This document shows positions 24,949-35,692 of a DNA stretch of 64,000 nt, in pieces (the first letter of the stretch is position 1; each line of letters starts with the position of its first letter). The translations under genes and the position numbers were made by a program. A model generated the notes under the pieces. It made no database searches and was not told where the DNA came from. It saw nothing but the letters and a program-made list of their open reading frames with translations. This stretch comes from CAISCU01 sp051861545 (GTDB lineage Bacteria; Bacteroidota; Bacteroidia; UKL13-3), in the NCBI GenBank assembly GCA_051861545.1, contig JBIMKP010000023.1, positions 1 to 64,000 on the forward strand. The letters run 5' to 3'.

Positions 24949-25743
24949 TTATTTTTTACAAATTACCTGAGACTTAAAACGAACATCGATGCTACTATAT
25001 TTACTCCAGCCAATTAAGTTTAGGCCATCTTTATAGAACACTTTTAGTTTATTAAACTTCTCCTCCAGGTTTTCGGAGTTTCCAAAAATGATGATTTGTT
25101 TCCCAATTTTAGGGACTAGTACAAGTTCATTATCGGCTCTTACAAATATCTGTTCAATGAATGCTTTTAGGAAAGCATCTTTATCAACAAAAGAGGCTAC
25201 TTTAAACAGTTCATTTCCTACAAAAGAGTACAGTGTATCTCCTTTTTCCAATCTTTCGAAGATATTTCCATTTGCCATGATGACTCTTGCTGTATAATGC
25301 TCACTAACAGGGAATTTAACTCCAAATTTATCGACGTAAAACTGAGTGCCATCAAACCTTAAAACCCTAAAAAGTGGTACTCTTTGGTAAACTTTGATAT
25401 TCAGATTTCCCTTCATATCAGAGTAAACATGCGCTTTCTCTGTCCAATTTTGTTTATTTAATGATTTTTCCAACCTTGAGGTATTAATTTCATTAAACGA
25501 CATTCCAATTAATTTCTCTTCATTATCAATTCCTTTTTTTACAGTTTCTAAAATTCTTTGTCGGTTATAAAAATGTACTTCATTCGGATAAATTCCTACA
25601 AAAACCTCTTTACAAGTAAGCTCATCTTCCATCCTAAACCCAAAAGCCAAAGCAAGCAATGTCCCGCCCAACATACTGAGCCAAAATAATAGTAAAGCAA
25701 TTCGTTTAATTGCAACTTTGATATTTGGTTTAGGTTTATCCAC
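24949..25743 (-). CDS. ftsQ: Cell division protein FtsQ/DivIB
   Basis: A 264-residue bitopic division protein that links cytoplasmic and periplasmic parts of the divisome. A short basic N-terminus is followed by one membrane helix (about 11-31). The periplasmic part contains a POTRA-like region (about 35-115) and a beta domain with FRVLRFDGTQFYVDKFGV. Sequence similarity in this family is low; the call rests on topology and on position between murC and ftsA. Its start overlaps the end of murC by 8 bp. Confidence 0.92.
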   Translation of the reverse strand: MDKPKPNIKVAIKRIALLLFWLSMLGGTLLALAFGFRMEDELTCKEVFVGIYPNEVHFYNRQRILETVKKGIDNEEKLIGMSFNEINTSRLEKSLNKQNWTEKAHVYSDMKGNLNIKVYQRVPLFRVLRFDGTQFYVDKFGVKFPVSEHYTARVIMANGNIFERLEKGDTLYSFVGNELFKVASFVDKDAFLKAFIEQIFVRADNELVLVPKIGKQIIIFGNSENLEEKFNKLKVFYKDGLNLIGWSKYSSIDVRFKSQVICKK

Positions 25744-27136
25744 CTGCTAACAATCCGGCTTTAATTGGTTCAACTAAAGTATCAATATCACCTGCTCCTA
25801 AAATTAAAAACAGTTCTGGTTTTTGTTCGATAATGGTTTTTACTAAATCTTGTTTTGAAATTAAATGCTTGTTAGTTGAACTCATTTTATCCAAAATCAT
25901 TTGAGAATTCACGCCTTCGATGGATAATTCTCTAGCAGGATAAATATCCAATAAATACAACTCATCTGCCATTGAAAGTGTTTCTGCAAAACCATCTGCA
26001 AAATCTCTTGTCCTGGTGAATAAATGTGGTTGAAAAGCAGCTACTAATTTTTTATCAGGATACATTCGTTTTACCGAACCCAAAATTGCTCTTAGTTCTT
26101 CAGGATGATGCGCATAATCATCAATAAACACTTGATTTTTTTGTTTGATGATGTATTCAAACCTGCGTTTAACACCTTTAAATCCACTTAAAGCAGCTTT
26201 TAATTCTTGTTCACTCACACCCAATTGTAAAGCAACGGCTGAAGCTGCGACAGAGTTCTCAATATTATGTAAACCCGGTATTCCTAGATTGATATCTGTT
26301 ATGATGTTTCCTTTATAATTCAAATCATAAATATGTTCATCTCCATTGATTCTGATATTAAATGCAAACACATCCGCATCTTCATTTAAACCATAAGTAA
26401 AAACATTACCTTTTAATTCTTGAACCAAATCAAGACCATGTTTAACATAAATACTTCCGCCCTCAAGCAAACGATTTGCATAAGCTAAAAATGAATCCTT
26501 CAAAGCACTATGCTCACCATAAATATCTAAATGGTCGGCATCGGTTGATGTGATAATAGAAACCGAAGGATGAAGCGTTAAAAAAGAACGATCGAACTCA
26601 TCGGCTTCTACTACCAACCACGAATTTTGAGAAACATCTATTGATGGAAGCAATAAATTACTTTGATAATTACTGGAAATACCGCCCAGAAATGCGGAAC
26701 AATCTACACTACTTTGTTTTAACAAATGTGCTAACATAGTTGAGGTAGTTGTTTTACCATGAGTACCAGCAACTCCAGCTGTTTTGAAAGAACTACTTAA
26801 TACTCCTAAAACCTGTGAACGCTTTAAAATATTAAACCCATTTTCCTTTAACCAAGCCCATTCTTGATGGTCTTTTGGAATGGCAGGAGTTAATACAACT
26901 AAACTATCATTTGGATTTAAACTTAGTGATTGTACATAATTGATATCATCAGAATAGTGAACATGTACACCTTCTGCTTCAAGTTGTTTGGTTAAAACGG
27001 TTGATGTTTTATCGTAACCATATACAGGAATTTTTGCATGATTAAAATACCTAGCAATAGCACTCATTCCAATGCCACCTATACCCAAAAAGTATACTTT
27101 TTTAATTAAACTGAAATCCATTTCAATACTGCTCAT
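25736..27136 (-). CDS. murC: UDP-N-acetylmuramate--L-alanine ligase MurC
   Basis: Adds the first residue, L-Ala, to UDP-MurNAc in the cytoplasm. The N-terminal Rossmann domain (VYFLGIGGIGMSAIARYF) binds the UDP substrate, the central Mur-ligase domain has the P-loop AGTHGKTTTSTMLAH (about residue 118), and the C-terminal domain has FQPHLFTRTRDF. Length (466) is typical. ATG at 27136; a second in-frame ATG five codons later (MDFSLIKK) may be the true start. One base separates it from murG. Confidence 0.97.
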   Translation of the reverse strand: MSSIEMDFSLIKKVYFLGIGGIGMSAIARYFNHAKIPVYGYDKTSTVLTKQLEAEGVHVHYSDDINYVQSLSLNPNDSLVVLTPAIPKDHQEWAWLKENGFNILKRSQVLGVLSSSFKTAGVAGTHGKTTTSTMLAHLLKQSSVDCSAFLGGISSNYQSNLLLPSIDVSQNSWLVVEADEFDRSFLTLHPSVSIITSTDADHLDIYGEHSALKDSFLAYANRLLEGGSIYVKHGLDLVQELKGNVFTYGLNEDADVFAFNIRINGDEHIYDLNYKGNIITDINLGIPGLHNIENSVAASAVALQLGVSEQELKAALSGFKGVKRRFEYIIKQKNQVFIDDYAHHPEELRAILGSVKRMYPDKKLVAAFQPHLFTRTRDFADGFAETLSMADELYLLDIYPARELSIEGVNSQMILDKMSSTNKHLISKQDLVKTIIEQKPELFLILGAGDIDTLVEPIKAGLLAGG

Positions 27137-27137
27137 A

Positions 27138-28232
27138 TTATTTTCCTATTAAAGCTAAAGCCTCATTTGCTATAAGTTCTGCGGCATTATGAATAGCAAA
27201 ATGACCTATTTCATTTTGAAGATTTGATTGAAGATTAGAATCATTTAATAAAGTAAGTGTTTGACTGATTAATGATTGAGCAGCATCTATATCCTTTACT
27301 AGAATAGCAGCATTCTTATCAACCAAAGCCATCGCATTTTTTGTTTGATGGTCTTCAGAAACATTTGGAGAAGGAACTAAAATAACGGGCTTTTTTACGA
27401 TTGCTAATTCAGCAATCGACAAAGCACCAGCTCTTGAAATTACGATATCTGCAGCAGCATAAGCCAAATCCATTTCGTAAATAAAGTTTCTTACAACTAA
27501 ATTTTGATGTTGCAATCCATCTGCTGAAGGGAAATTGTTTCCCTTTTGCCAAATAACATTATATCCTGCATTTACTAGTTGCTCCCATCCTGCCAATAAT
27601 GCTTGATTGATGGTTCTTGCGCCTAAACTTCCTCCAATAATTAAGACTGTTTTTTTGTTACTATCTAATTTAAAAAACGAAAAAGCTTTATCTCTTTTAT
27701 CACTTGGATCGCAAATATCAGCACGAACTGGATTTCCAGTTTTGATGATTTTATTAGCAGGAAAAAAGCGCTCCATATTATCATAAGCAACACAAATTTT
27801 GCTTGCTTTTGATTTTAGGATTTTATTGGTAATACCCGCAAACGAATTTTGTTCATGAATTAATACTGGAATACCTTTTGAACCCGCTGCCCACATACTA
27901 GCACCACTTGCATAACCACCAAAACCAATAGCTAATTCTGGCTTAAAACGACTTATAATTCCTCTAGATTTTAAAACTGCACTTATTACTTTTAAAGGAA
28001 ACATGAGGTTTTTGAAGCTTAAACTTCTTTGAAAACCACTAATCCATAAACCTTCAATTTTATAACCAGCTTTTGGAACTTTCTCCATTTCCATTCTGTC
28101 GGAGGCACCAACAAAAAGGAATTCTATATTCCCATTTAATTTCTTTTCAATAGCCTGAGCAACAGCAATAGCTGGATAAATATGTCCGCCAGTTCCGCCA
28201 CCGCTGATTAATACTTTTAATTTTTCATTCAT
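27138..28232 (-). CDS. murG: Lipid II synthase MurG (GlcNAc transferase)
   Basis: Transfers GlcNAc from UDP-GlcNAc to lipid I on the inner face of the membrane. GT-B fold: the N-terminal lipid I-binding loop ISGGGTGGHIYPAIAVA, and the C-terminal UDP-GlcNAc-binding half with IIGGSLGARTIN and the VISRAGALSIAELA segment. The 364-residue length is normal. Confidence 0.98.
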   Translation of the reverse strand: MNEKLKVLISGGGTGGHIYPAIAVAQAIEKKLNGNIEFLFVGASDRMEMEKVPKAGYKIEGLWISGFQRSLSFKNLMFPLKVISAVLKSRGIISRFKPELAIGFGGYASGASMWAAGSKGIPVLIHEQNSFAGITNKILKSKASKICVAYDNMERFFPANKIIKTGNPVRADICDPSDKRDKAFSFFKLDSNKKTVLIIGGSLGARTINQALLAGWEQLVNAGYNVIWQKGNNFPSADGLQHQNLVVRNFIYEMDLAYAAADIVISRAGALSIAELAIVKKPVILVPSPNVSEDHQTKNAMALVDKNAAILVKDIDAAQSLISQTLTLLNDSNLQSNLQNEIGHFAIHNAAELIANEALALIGK

Positions 28233-28244
28233 GATTCAAAAAAA

Positions 28245-29432
28245 TTAAGCTGCCAAAGAAGCAGATTCTGGTTCATCCTTTTCAACATGTCTACTTACAC
28301 TCATTATCATACCAAAAGCAAAACTTGTAATGATAATTGAAGTACCACCTTTACTAACCAATGGAAGTGTGAGTCCGGTTACAGGAAATAAATTAACTGC
28401 CACAGCCATATTAATTAAGGCTTGCATGACTAAAGTAAACGATAATCCAACTGCAACCAAAGCGCCAAAAGCTTTGGGACTTATAAAAATAATTCGCAGT
28501 GCACGAAACATAAAAAGGAGATACAAACCCAACATAATAACACCACCAGCCATGCCATATTCTTCAACAATAATTGCGTAAATAAAATCCGAAAAAGCCT
28601 CTGGAAGAAAATTTCTTTCAGTACTTTGTCCTGGACCTTTACCTGTCCAACTTCCGCTAGCTATTGCAATTTTTGCATGGTCGTTTTGGTAAGTTACATC
28701 GCGGTCTTTTACTGGATTAGAGTAATTTTCGATACGGTGCTTCCATGTAAGTAAACGGCCGAAAGGTTTTAGATATTTATCATTTGTATTTGCAACAATA
28801 AACGCAAGTAAAGCTAGAGCAAAAATAATTGGTGCACCAACCATTAGAATATGTTTAACACTGGCTCTTCCAATAAACATAACAACCACACAAGTGGCAG
28901 CTAAAACAAGCGCTGTAGATAAATTATTAGGAGCAATTAATAAACAAGTAACACCCACATGAATTAGAATGGGCAAAAACCCTTTTTTAAAATCTTTTAT
29001 ATCATCTTGTTTTTTAGCCAACTCACTTGCTATATACATAATCAATGCTACTTTAGCTACTTCAGATGTTTGGAAAGTAATTCCAATAAATGGAATCTTT
29101 AACCAACGCTGAGCATCATTGATTTCTGCACCTACAAAGAGTGTTAAAACAAGAAGAACATAAGAAATATACAGCACCAACTTAGCAACTTTCATAAACA
29201 TTTTATAATGTATGCTATGAATAAAAAGCATGACATAAAATCCTATAGCTAAGTAAGCAAACTGTTGAAATAAATATACCTCTGCACTGCCACCATGTTT
29301 TGCATAAGCGAGCGCACCAGTAGAAGAATATACAGCAACCAAACCCCATACCGATAACAGCACAATGATAATCCACATGACTGGATCACCTTGCGGCTTG
29401 ATTTTATCGATATTAAGAAATCTGGATAACAT
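28245..29432 (-). CDS. ftsW: Septal peptidoglycan polymerase FtsW (SEDS family)
   Basis: A SEDS glycosyltransferase with about ten membrane helices that polymerises septal lipid II together with the transpeptidase encoded five genes upstream. Family signatures are GAEINDAQRWLKIPFIGITFQTSE (seen in parts), LPEAFSDFIYAIIVEEYG (the catalytic-loop region) and the C-terminal LPLVSKGGTS. 395 residues. 2 bp separate it from murD and 12 bp from murG. Confidence 0.97.
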   Translation of the reverse strand: MLSRFLNIDKIKPQGDPVMWIIIVLLSVWGLVAVYSSTGALAYAKHGGSAEVYLFQQFAYLAIGFYVMLFIHSIHYKMFMKVAKLVLYISYVLLVLTLFVGAEINDAQRWLKIPFIGITFQTSEVAKVALIMYIASELAKKQDDIKDFKKGFLPILIHVGVTCLLIAPNNLSTALVLAATCVVVMFIGRASVKHILMVGAPIIFALALLAFIVANTNDKYLKPFGRLLTWKHRIENYSNPVKDRDVTYQNDHAKIAIASGSWTGKGPGQSTERNFLPEAFSDFIYAIIVEEYGMAGGVIMLGLYLLFMFRALRIIFISPKAFGALVAVGLSFTLVMQALINMAVAVNLFPVTGLTLPLVSKGGTSIIITSFAFGMIMSVSRHVEKDEPESASLAA

Positions 29433-29434
29433 GA

Positions 29435-30781
29435 TTATAACTGCTTAACAGCTGCTTTAAATTGACGACCTCTGTCTTCGTAATTTTTAAATAAATCGAA
29501 ACTGGCACAAGCTGGTGATAATAAAACCGCTTCTCCTGGTTTAGACATTTTTGATGCCACATGAACAGCCTCTTGCGCGCTAGTTGTATTAATGATTAAA
29601 TCAACTACACCACCAAAAGCCTCATGTAATCTTGAATTATCTAAACCCATACAGATTAAAATTCGAACTTTTTCGCGTACTAATTCTTGAAGCATTGCAT
29701 ATTCATTTCCTTTATCAACACCACCTGCAATCCAAATTGTAGGTTTATCCATGCTTTCTAAAGCAAACCAAGATGAATTTACATTTGTAGCTTTAGAATC
29801 GTTGATATACTCAACATTTCTAATAGTTGCAACTTTTTCTAATCTATGTTCAACATTTTGAAAATCCATGAAACTTTCACGAATTATGTCTTTACGGATT
29901 TGAAATACGCTTCCGGTAATTCCGGCTGCCATTGAATTGTAGGCATTGTGTCTGCCTCTTAAAGCTAAATCTGAAGTATACATGGTAAATTGATTGATTT
30001 TTTCGTTGTTAATGTCCACGATTAGTTGTCCATCTTTTATAAAAGCACCTGGAACTTGTTCTACATCGTGAGAAAATGGAAAACATTTAGCCTTTACATT
30101 AATTGTTTTTAAATGATTCATGGTTAATTCATCATCTGCACAATAAATGAAAGTATCTTGTTCTGTTTGATTTTGCAGAATACGGAATTTCGAATTCACA
30201 TAGTTCTGCAGTTCATAATTGTATCTATCTAAATGATCTGGTGTGATATTACAAAGTACCGCACATTCGGCTTTGAAATCATACATATCATCGAGTTGAA
30301 AACTACTTATTTCTAATACATAATAATCGTAATTGCCTTCAGCAACCAATCTTGCAAAGCTTATTCCGATATTACCACCAACTGCTACATTTAAACCTGC
30401 TTTTTTCATCATGTGATAAATAAGCGAAGTAGTAGTAGTTTTACCATTGGTGCCGGTAATACAAATTTTAGGAGCAGTTGTAAAACGTGCAGCAAATTCG
30501 ATTTCAGAAATAATATGAATTCCTTGTTTTCTGATTGTTTTTATAAGTTCATTTTTCTCAGGAATTCCTGGGCTTTTTATGATTTCATCAGCATTTAAAA
30601 TAAGTTCATGTGTATGCTGTTGCATTTCATAAGAAATACCATGTTGATCTAATTCAACGCGATATTTTTCGGGTATAGCACCTGCATCAGAAACAAACAC
30701 ATCATAACCCTGCTTAAGGGCCAAAATGGCTGCTCCTGTTCCGCTTTCTCCGCTTCCTAATATGACAATGCGCTTAGTCAT
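29435..30781 (-). CDS. murD: UDP-N-acetylmuramoyl-L-alanine--D-glutamate ligase MurD
   Basis: Adds D-Glu to UDP-MurNAc-L-Ala. The N-terminal ILGSGESGTGAAILA substrate domain, P-loop ITGTNGKTTTTSLIY (about residue 110), HRLE (about 307) and a C-terminal LLSPACASFDLFKNYEDRG segment are those of MurD. 448 residues; 1 bp after mraY. Confidence 0.98.
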   Translation of the reverse strand: MTKRIVILGSGESGTGAAILALKQGYDVFVSDAGAIPEKYRVELDQHGISYEMQQHTHELILNADEIIKSPGIPEKNELIKTIRKQGIHIISEIEFAARFTTAPKICITGTNGKTTTTSLIYHMMKKAGLNVAVGGNIGISFARLVAEGNYDYYVLEISSFQLDDMYDFKAECAVLCNITPDHLDRYNYELQNYVNSKFRILQNQTEQDTFIYCADDELTMNHLKTINVKAKCFPFSHDVEQVPGAFIKDGQLIVDINNEKINQFTMYTSDLALRGRHNAYNSMAAGITGSVFQIRKDIIRESFMDFQNVEHRLEKVATIRNVEYINDSKATNVNSSWFALESMDKPTIWIAGGVDKGNEYAMLQELVREKVRILICMGLDNSRLHEAFGGVVDLIINTTSAQEAVHVASKMSKPGEAVLLSPACASFDLFKNYEDRGRQFKAAVKQL

Positions 30782-30782
30782 T

Positions 30783-32039
30783 TTATCTAACTTTCAAGGT
30801 TATAATGGTTGCAATAGCCAACATGATTCCTATAATCCAAAAACGAGTAACAATTTTCGCCTCATGAAAACCACTTTTTTGGTAATGGTGATGTAGCGGT
30901 GACATTTTGAAAATCCTGCGTCCTTCACCATATTTTTTCTTGGTGTATTTGAAGTATGAAACCTGAATCATTACAGATAAATTCTCTACTAAAAATATTC
31001 CACATAAAATTGGAATCAATAGTTCTTTACGAACCATGATTGAAAAAGAAGCAATAATTCCTCCAATTGCCAAACTACCTGTATCTCCCATAAATACTTG
31101 GGCAGGAAATGAATTATACCAAAGAAATCCAACACAAGCACCAACAAACGCACCTGCAAAAATTACCATTTCCTCTAAGTGAGGAATGTACATAATGTTT
31201 AAGTACTGAGAGAAAACTATGTTACCACTTAAGTAAGCAAACAAGCCTAAAACCACTCCTATAATTGCTGAAGTTCCTGCTGCTAAACCATCAATACCAT
31301 CTGTAATATTTGCTCCATTTGAAACCGCAGTAATGATAAAAATAACAACCAATAAATAAATGATATAATTAAAGTCTTTATAACTATCACCAACAAATTT
31401 TAGTAAATCGGCATAATCAAATTCAGATGACTTAAAAAACGGAATTGTTGTAGTTGTGGCCTTATGGTCTCTTACTAACATCATTTGGTTATCAATCAAC
31501 TTTGGAGTTAAATTATTCTCCTTAATGTATTCTTGAGTAACATCTGAAACCCTAATAAATTCCTTAGTTTTTACATGTTGATTAAAGTACAATGTTGTTG
31601 CTACAATAAAACCCAATCCAACCTGACCTAAAACTTTAAATCTACCAGCTAAACCCTCTTTGTTCTTTTTAAATACTTTTATATAATCATCTAAAAATCC
31701 AACAATACCAAGCCAAATTGTAGAAACCAACATCAAAATAATATATACATTATTAATGCGAGCAAATAATAAAGTAGGCAAAAGAATAGCAGCTAGAATA
31801 ATTAAACCACCCATAGTAGGTGTACCTTTTTTTTGTTGCTCACCTTCTAAACCAAGGTTTCTAATTTCATCACTTACTTGTAGATTCCTCAATTTATCAA
31901 TTAAGGTTCTACCAAAAATCATGGTTATGGTAAGCGACAATAAAATTGCCAAAGCAGCACGGAATGAGATGTATTGAAACATCCCCGTTCCAGGAATATT
32001 TAATTGCGAGTTTAGATAATCAAATAAATAATACAACAT
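30783..32039 (-). CDS. mraY: Phospho-MurNAc-pentapeptide translocase MraY
   Basis: Integral membrane enzyme that forms lipid I from UDP-MurNAc-pentapeptide and undecaprenyl phosphate. About ten membrane helices; catalytic region NITDGIDGLAAGTS with the Asp pair, and the family's histidine motif MSPLHHHYQKSGF near the C-terminus. At 418 residues it is longer than the usual 360 because of an insertion (about 165-225) on the cytoplasmic or periplasmic loop after helix 4, a known Bacteroidota feature. Confidence 0.98.
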   Translation of the reverse strand: MLYYLFDYLNSQLNIPGTGMFQYISFRAALAILLSLTITMIFGRTLIDKLRNLQVSDEIRNLGLEGEQQKKGTPTMGGLIILAAILLPTLLFARINNVYIILMLVSTIWLGIVGFLDDYIKVFKKNKEGLAGRFKVLGQVGLGFIVATTLYFNQHVKTKEFIRVSDVTQEYIKENNLTPKLIDNQMMLVRDHKATTTTIPFFKSSEFDYADLLKFVGDSYKDFNYIIYLLVVIFIITAVSNGANITDGIDGLAAGTSAIIGVVLGLFAYLSGNIVFSQYLNIMYIPHLEEMVIFAGAFVGACVGFLWYNSFPAQVFMGDTGSLAIGGIIASFSIMVRKELLIPILCGIFLVENLSVMIQVSYFKYTKKKYGEGRRIFKMSPLHHHYQKSGFHEAKIVTRFWIIGIMLAIATIITLKVR

Positions 32040-32054
32040 AGTTATAGTTTGATT

Positions 32055-33527
32055 TTAGGCTTGGTTTTCATTAAAAATTTCAAACATTTCCATTAAAATG
32101 GCTTTATCATCAAAAGGATGTTTAACTCCATTAATATCTTGGTATGTTTCGTGTCCTTTTCCTGCTATTAAAATAATATCTCCCCTTTTTGCCATACTAA
32201 CAGCTGTTTTAATGGCTTCTTTTCTATCACTAATTCTTAATGTTCTTTTATAATGAAGAGGTTTAACTCCTTTTTGCATTTCATCTAAAATGCTTTCAGG
32301 ATTTTCTTTTCTAGGATTGTCTGATGTAAAAATTGCTTTGGTACTTTTAGAACTGGCAACATCTGCCATTACTGGACGTTTTGCAGAATCTCTATTTCCA
32401 CCACAACCAACAACAGTAAACAATTCTTCATTACCAGTTCTTATTTCATTAATGGTTGAAAGAACATTTTCTAGTGCATCAGGTGTATGTGCATAATCAA
32501 TAATTCCATGAATTCCGTTTGCTGAGCGACAATAATCAAACCTACCTTTTACAGAGCCTAATAAACTTAAATGAGTAATAATTTCTTCTTTTGATTTACC
32601 CAATAAAAATGCAGCTCCATAAACATTTAATAAATTATAGGCATTAAAATGTCCTACCAATCTAAACCAAGCTTCATCGCCATCAATATTTAATAACATG
32701 CCATTGAAGTCGTGTTCTATAACGCGGGCTTTAAAATCGGCCATGTTCTTAATACCATAAGTATACCTTGCAGCCTTGGTATTTTGTAACATTACCAATC
32801 CGTTTTTATCATCCTTATTAACCAAAGCAAAAGCTTCATCATTTACTTCATCGAATAACTTCTTCTTTGCTTTAATGTAGTTATCAAATGTTAGATGATA
32901 ATCTAAGTGATCGTGTGTGATATTAGTAAAACAAACTCCTGCAAAATATAATGCCTTTATTCTATCTTGTTGAATGGCATGAGAACTTGCTTCCATAAAA
33001 CAATATTCACAACCAGCATCAAGCATTTGAGCCAATAACTCATTAACTCTTATTGAATCGGGAGTAGTATGTGTACTTGGAATAACTGTTTCATCAATCT
33101 GATTTTGAACAGTTGATAATAAACCAACATGATGTCCAAATGAACGGAACAAACTAAATAATAAAGTGGCTACAGTGGTTTTTCCGTTTGTACCAGTAAC
33201 TGCTACTAATTTAAGTTTCCTAGAAGGTTCATCATAAAAGCAGTTAGCAGCTAAAGCCATTGCAGCAGAACTATCTTTAACTAAAATAAAAGTAACATCA
33301 GAATCTTCAATTGAAATTTCATGATCAATTACAATTGATTTACATCCATTATCTATTACAGATTGAATGAAATCGTGTCCATCAACATTAGTTCCTTTGA
33401 TTGCAAAAAACAAAGAACTTGCTTTTGCAATTCTTGAATCATAGCAAAGCAAATCTATGTTTTGCTCAACATTTCCTGTTAGTGAAACAGGCTGCATGGC
33501 TGAAATAAGTTCCTTTAAATTTTTCAT
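32055..33527 (-). CDS. murE: UDP-MurNAc-tripeptide ligase MurE (meso-DAP type)
   Basis: Adds the third stem-peptide residue. The P-loop TGTNGKTT is at residues 111-118, and the substrate-specificity motif DNPR is present (in FTSDNPRKENPE). DNPR is the signature of meso-diaminopimelate ligases, so the cell wall is predicted to be of the DAP type. The 490-residue length is standard. The start of murE overlaps the end of ftsI by 4 bp. Confidence 0.97.
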   Translation of the reverse strand: MKNLKELISAMQPVSLTGNVEQNIDLLCYDSRIAKASSLFFAIKGTNVDGHDFIQSVIDNGCKSIVIDHEISIEDSDVTFILVKDSSAAMALAANCFYDEPSRKLKLVAVTGTNGKTTVATLLFSLFRSFGHHVGLLSTVQNQIDETVIPSTHTTPDSIRVNELLAQMLDAGCEYCFMEASSHAIQQDRIKALYFAGVCFTNITHDHLDYHLTFDNYIKAKKKLFDEVNDEAFALVNKDDKNGLVMLQNTKAARYTYGIKNMADFKARVIEHDFNGMLLNIDGDEAWFRLVGHFNAYNLLNVYGAAFLLGKSKEEIITHLSLLGSVKGRFDYCRSANGIHGIIDYAHTPDALENVLSTINEIRTGNEELFTVVGCGGNRDSAKRPVMADVASSKSTKAIFTSDNPRKENPESILDEMQKGVKPLHYKRTLRISDRKEAIKTAVSMAKRGDIILIAGKGHETYQDINGVKHPFDDKAILMEMFEIFNENQA

Positions 33528-35692
33528 GCTTTGCCTAATTGAATTTGAATAACTTTTACTAATCCTAATGGAGTTCCTGGTTCTACAGATTGTTTAACAA
33601 CCTTACCAACACCTTTTACTCTAACAGTTAAACCTTTACTTTCTAAAAGATAGATTGCATCTCTTAATCCCATGCCTTTAACATCGGGCACCATACCTTT
33701 ATTATGAAGGAGAGGTTGAATAGCAACAGACTTATCTTGAATCTCAGCTTTTGCCCAAATACTTTCTTCTTCAGTAATAGAATCATTATGAAAGTGATTT
33801 GAAATACCAATTTGATTTAAAACCAATTTCAAATCATCGGTATAAGCTTTGTTCGATTGAGGCAAATCGTTGATTGTATAATGAGCCGCATATTTAAGTT
33901 CTTTATGCAAATTCAATGAAGTAGCATATACCTTATCAGCAATTTCTTTGAAAACCGGCAATGCAACTTTAGCAGCATAATAGTTCTCTTTTCGAGGTTC
34001 ACTAATCAAAACAAAACAAGAATACCTTGGTTGGTCTGCTGGAAAATAACCACAAAAAGAAGCTCTGTATATTTTACCAACTCCACCAGAATAACCTTGT
34101 TTTCCTTTAGCAATTACTGCAGTTCCTGTTTTACCTGCGTAAGAATAAAAATCACTTTTTAAAGAACTTGCAGTACCTCTACTAACAACACCTTCCATCA
34201 TTGAACGCAATTGTTTAGCAGTATTTTGTGAGCATACATTTTCAACCAAAACCTTAGAAGGATATTCAATAACCTTTGAACCAGCATTTGAAACCGATTT
34301 AACCAATAGTGGCTGCATTAATTTACCATTATTAGCAACTGCATTATAAATACTCAAAACTTGAAGTGGAGTAAATAAAACTTCATAACCAATACTCATC
34401 CAAGGTAAAGTAGTGCACGACCATTGAGGATCATTTGGTTTTCTTACATAAGGATTGGGTTCACCTGTTAGTTGTAAACCTAACTTTGAGGTTAAATTTA
34501 CCTTGGCAATATGATCGTAAAACTGTTGAGGATTTCTTTGATAAAAGCGATTGATTTGTTTTCCAAAAGCCACATTTGATGAATGTTCAAAAGCCTCTTG
34601 CATTGTTACCACACCTGTTCCTAAATGAGAATCACGCATGGTTGAACTACAGAATAATTTTTCTCCATTTTCTGCATCAACATGATCTGTTGGTTTAACA
34701 TGACCATCTTCCAATAAAGCCATCATAGAAACTAGTTTCATAGTTGAACCCGGCTCCATTCTTTCACCAATGGCATAGTTAAATTTTTCGGTATATTTTC
34801 CTTCAGAAATACGGCTTAAATTGGCCATTGCTTTAATTTCACCGGTAGCAACTTCCATTAAAATAGCTGTTCCCCATTCAGCATCATTTTCAACCAAAGT
34901 ATTCATCAATGAATTTTCAGCTACATCTTGTAAATTGATATCAATAGTTGTGTAAATATCTTTTCCTTGTTGGGCGTCAATGGTACTTTCATCGTTGATT
35001 GGAATATAAGTTCCACCAGCAATTCTTTGCATGATTTGCTTACCACGTTTTCCTCCAAGGTATTTATCAAAACTTCCTTCCAAACCTACTTTAATCACAT
35101 TCGATTCATCTGCATCAAGGGCTTGTCTGAACCCAATTGTTCTTTCAGCTAAGTAACCAAAAGGCTTTTCTCTTTTAGTTCTTTCAGTAACCAGTAAACC
35201 ACCTTTGTATTTACCCATTCTAAAAATAGGAAACCTACTTAGGTTTTTCATTTGGCGGAAGCTGATTTTATTCTTTAATAAATAGTATCTGTTACCTGTT
35301 TTTGTAATTTTCTTGAATAAATCTTTGTATGCTCTTGCACTTTTATCCTTGAACTCTGCCGCCATACAAATAGCAAGAGAATCTAAATCATTTTCTAGGT
35401 TTTCGTTTTTAGTAAATCCAGTTGCTTTACCATCAATTCTTACATCATAAATAGGAACAGAAGTGGCTAATAAATTACCATTACAATCAAATATATTACC
35501 GCGAACCGGCTCCAAATTCACCTCTTTAGTGCTTAAACTTTCGGCCAAGGCAATCCATTGAGAACCCTCTTTTACCTGAATTTTAAAAATGTATGCAACA
35601 ATTACAGCTCCAAACAAGAACATACAGGCAAATACTACGCCCGTGCGTATTAGTATTGCTTTTCTTGTATTGGTATTTGTATTAATTGCCAC
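33524..35692 (-). CDS. ftsI: Septal transpeptidase FtsI (PBP3) with C-terminal PASTA domain
   Basis: A class B penicillin-binding protein that cross-links septal peptidoglycan. One N-terminal membrane helix (about 13-36), a pedestal domain (55-240), and the transpeptidase domain with S316-T-M-K (SxxK), S-S-N at 371-373 and K-T-G at 521-523. A PASTA domain (about 665-722, PDVKGMGLRDAIYLLESKG) ends the protein; this addition is common in Bacteroidota and Firmicutes and absent from E. coli FtsI. The gene overlaps the end of ftsL by 11 bp. Confidence 0.97.
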   Translation of the reverse strand: MAINTNTNTRKAILIRTGVVFACMFLFGAVIVAYIFKIQVKEGSQWIALAESLSTKEVNLEPVRGNIFDCNGNLLATSVPIYDVRIDGKATGFTKNENLENDLDSLAICMAAEFKDKSARAYKDLFKKITKTGNRYYLLKNKISFRQMKNLSRFPIFRMGKYKGGLLVTERTKREKPFGYLAERTIGFRQALDADESNVIKVGLEGSFDKYLGGKRGKQIMQRIAGGTYIPINDESTIDAQQGKDIYTTIDINLQDVAENSLMNTLVENDAEWGTAILMEVATGEIKAMANLSRISEGKYTEKFNYAIGERMEPGSTMKLVSMMALLEDGHVKPTDHVDAENGEKLFCSSTMRDSHLGTGVVTMQEAFEHSSNVAFGKQINRFYQRNPQQFYDHIAKVNLTSKLGLQLTGEPNPYVRKPNDPQWSCTTLPWMSIGYEVLFTPLQVLSIYNAVANNGKLMQPLLVKSVSNAGSKVIEYPSKVLVENVCSQNTAKQLRSMMEGVVSRGTASSLKSDFYSYAGKTGTAVIAKGKQGYSGGVGKIYRASFCGYFPADQPRYSCFVLISEPRKENYYAAKVALPVFKEIADKVYATSLNLHKELKYAAHYTINDLPQSNKAYTDDLKLVLNQIGISNHFHNDSITEEESIWAKAEIQDKSVAIQPLLHNKGMVPDVKGMGLRDAIYLLESKGLTVRVKGVGKVVKQSVEPGTPLGLVKVIQIQLGKA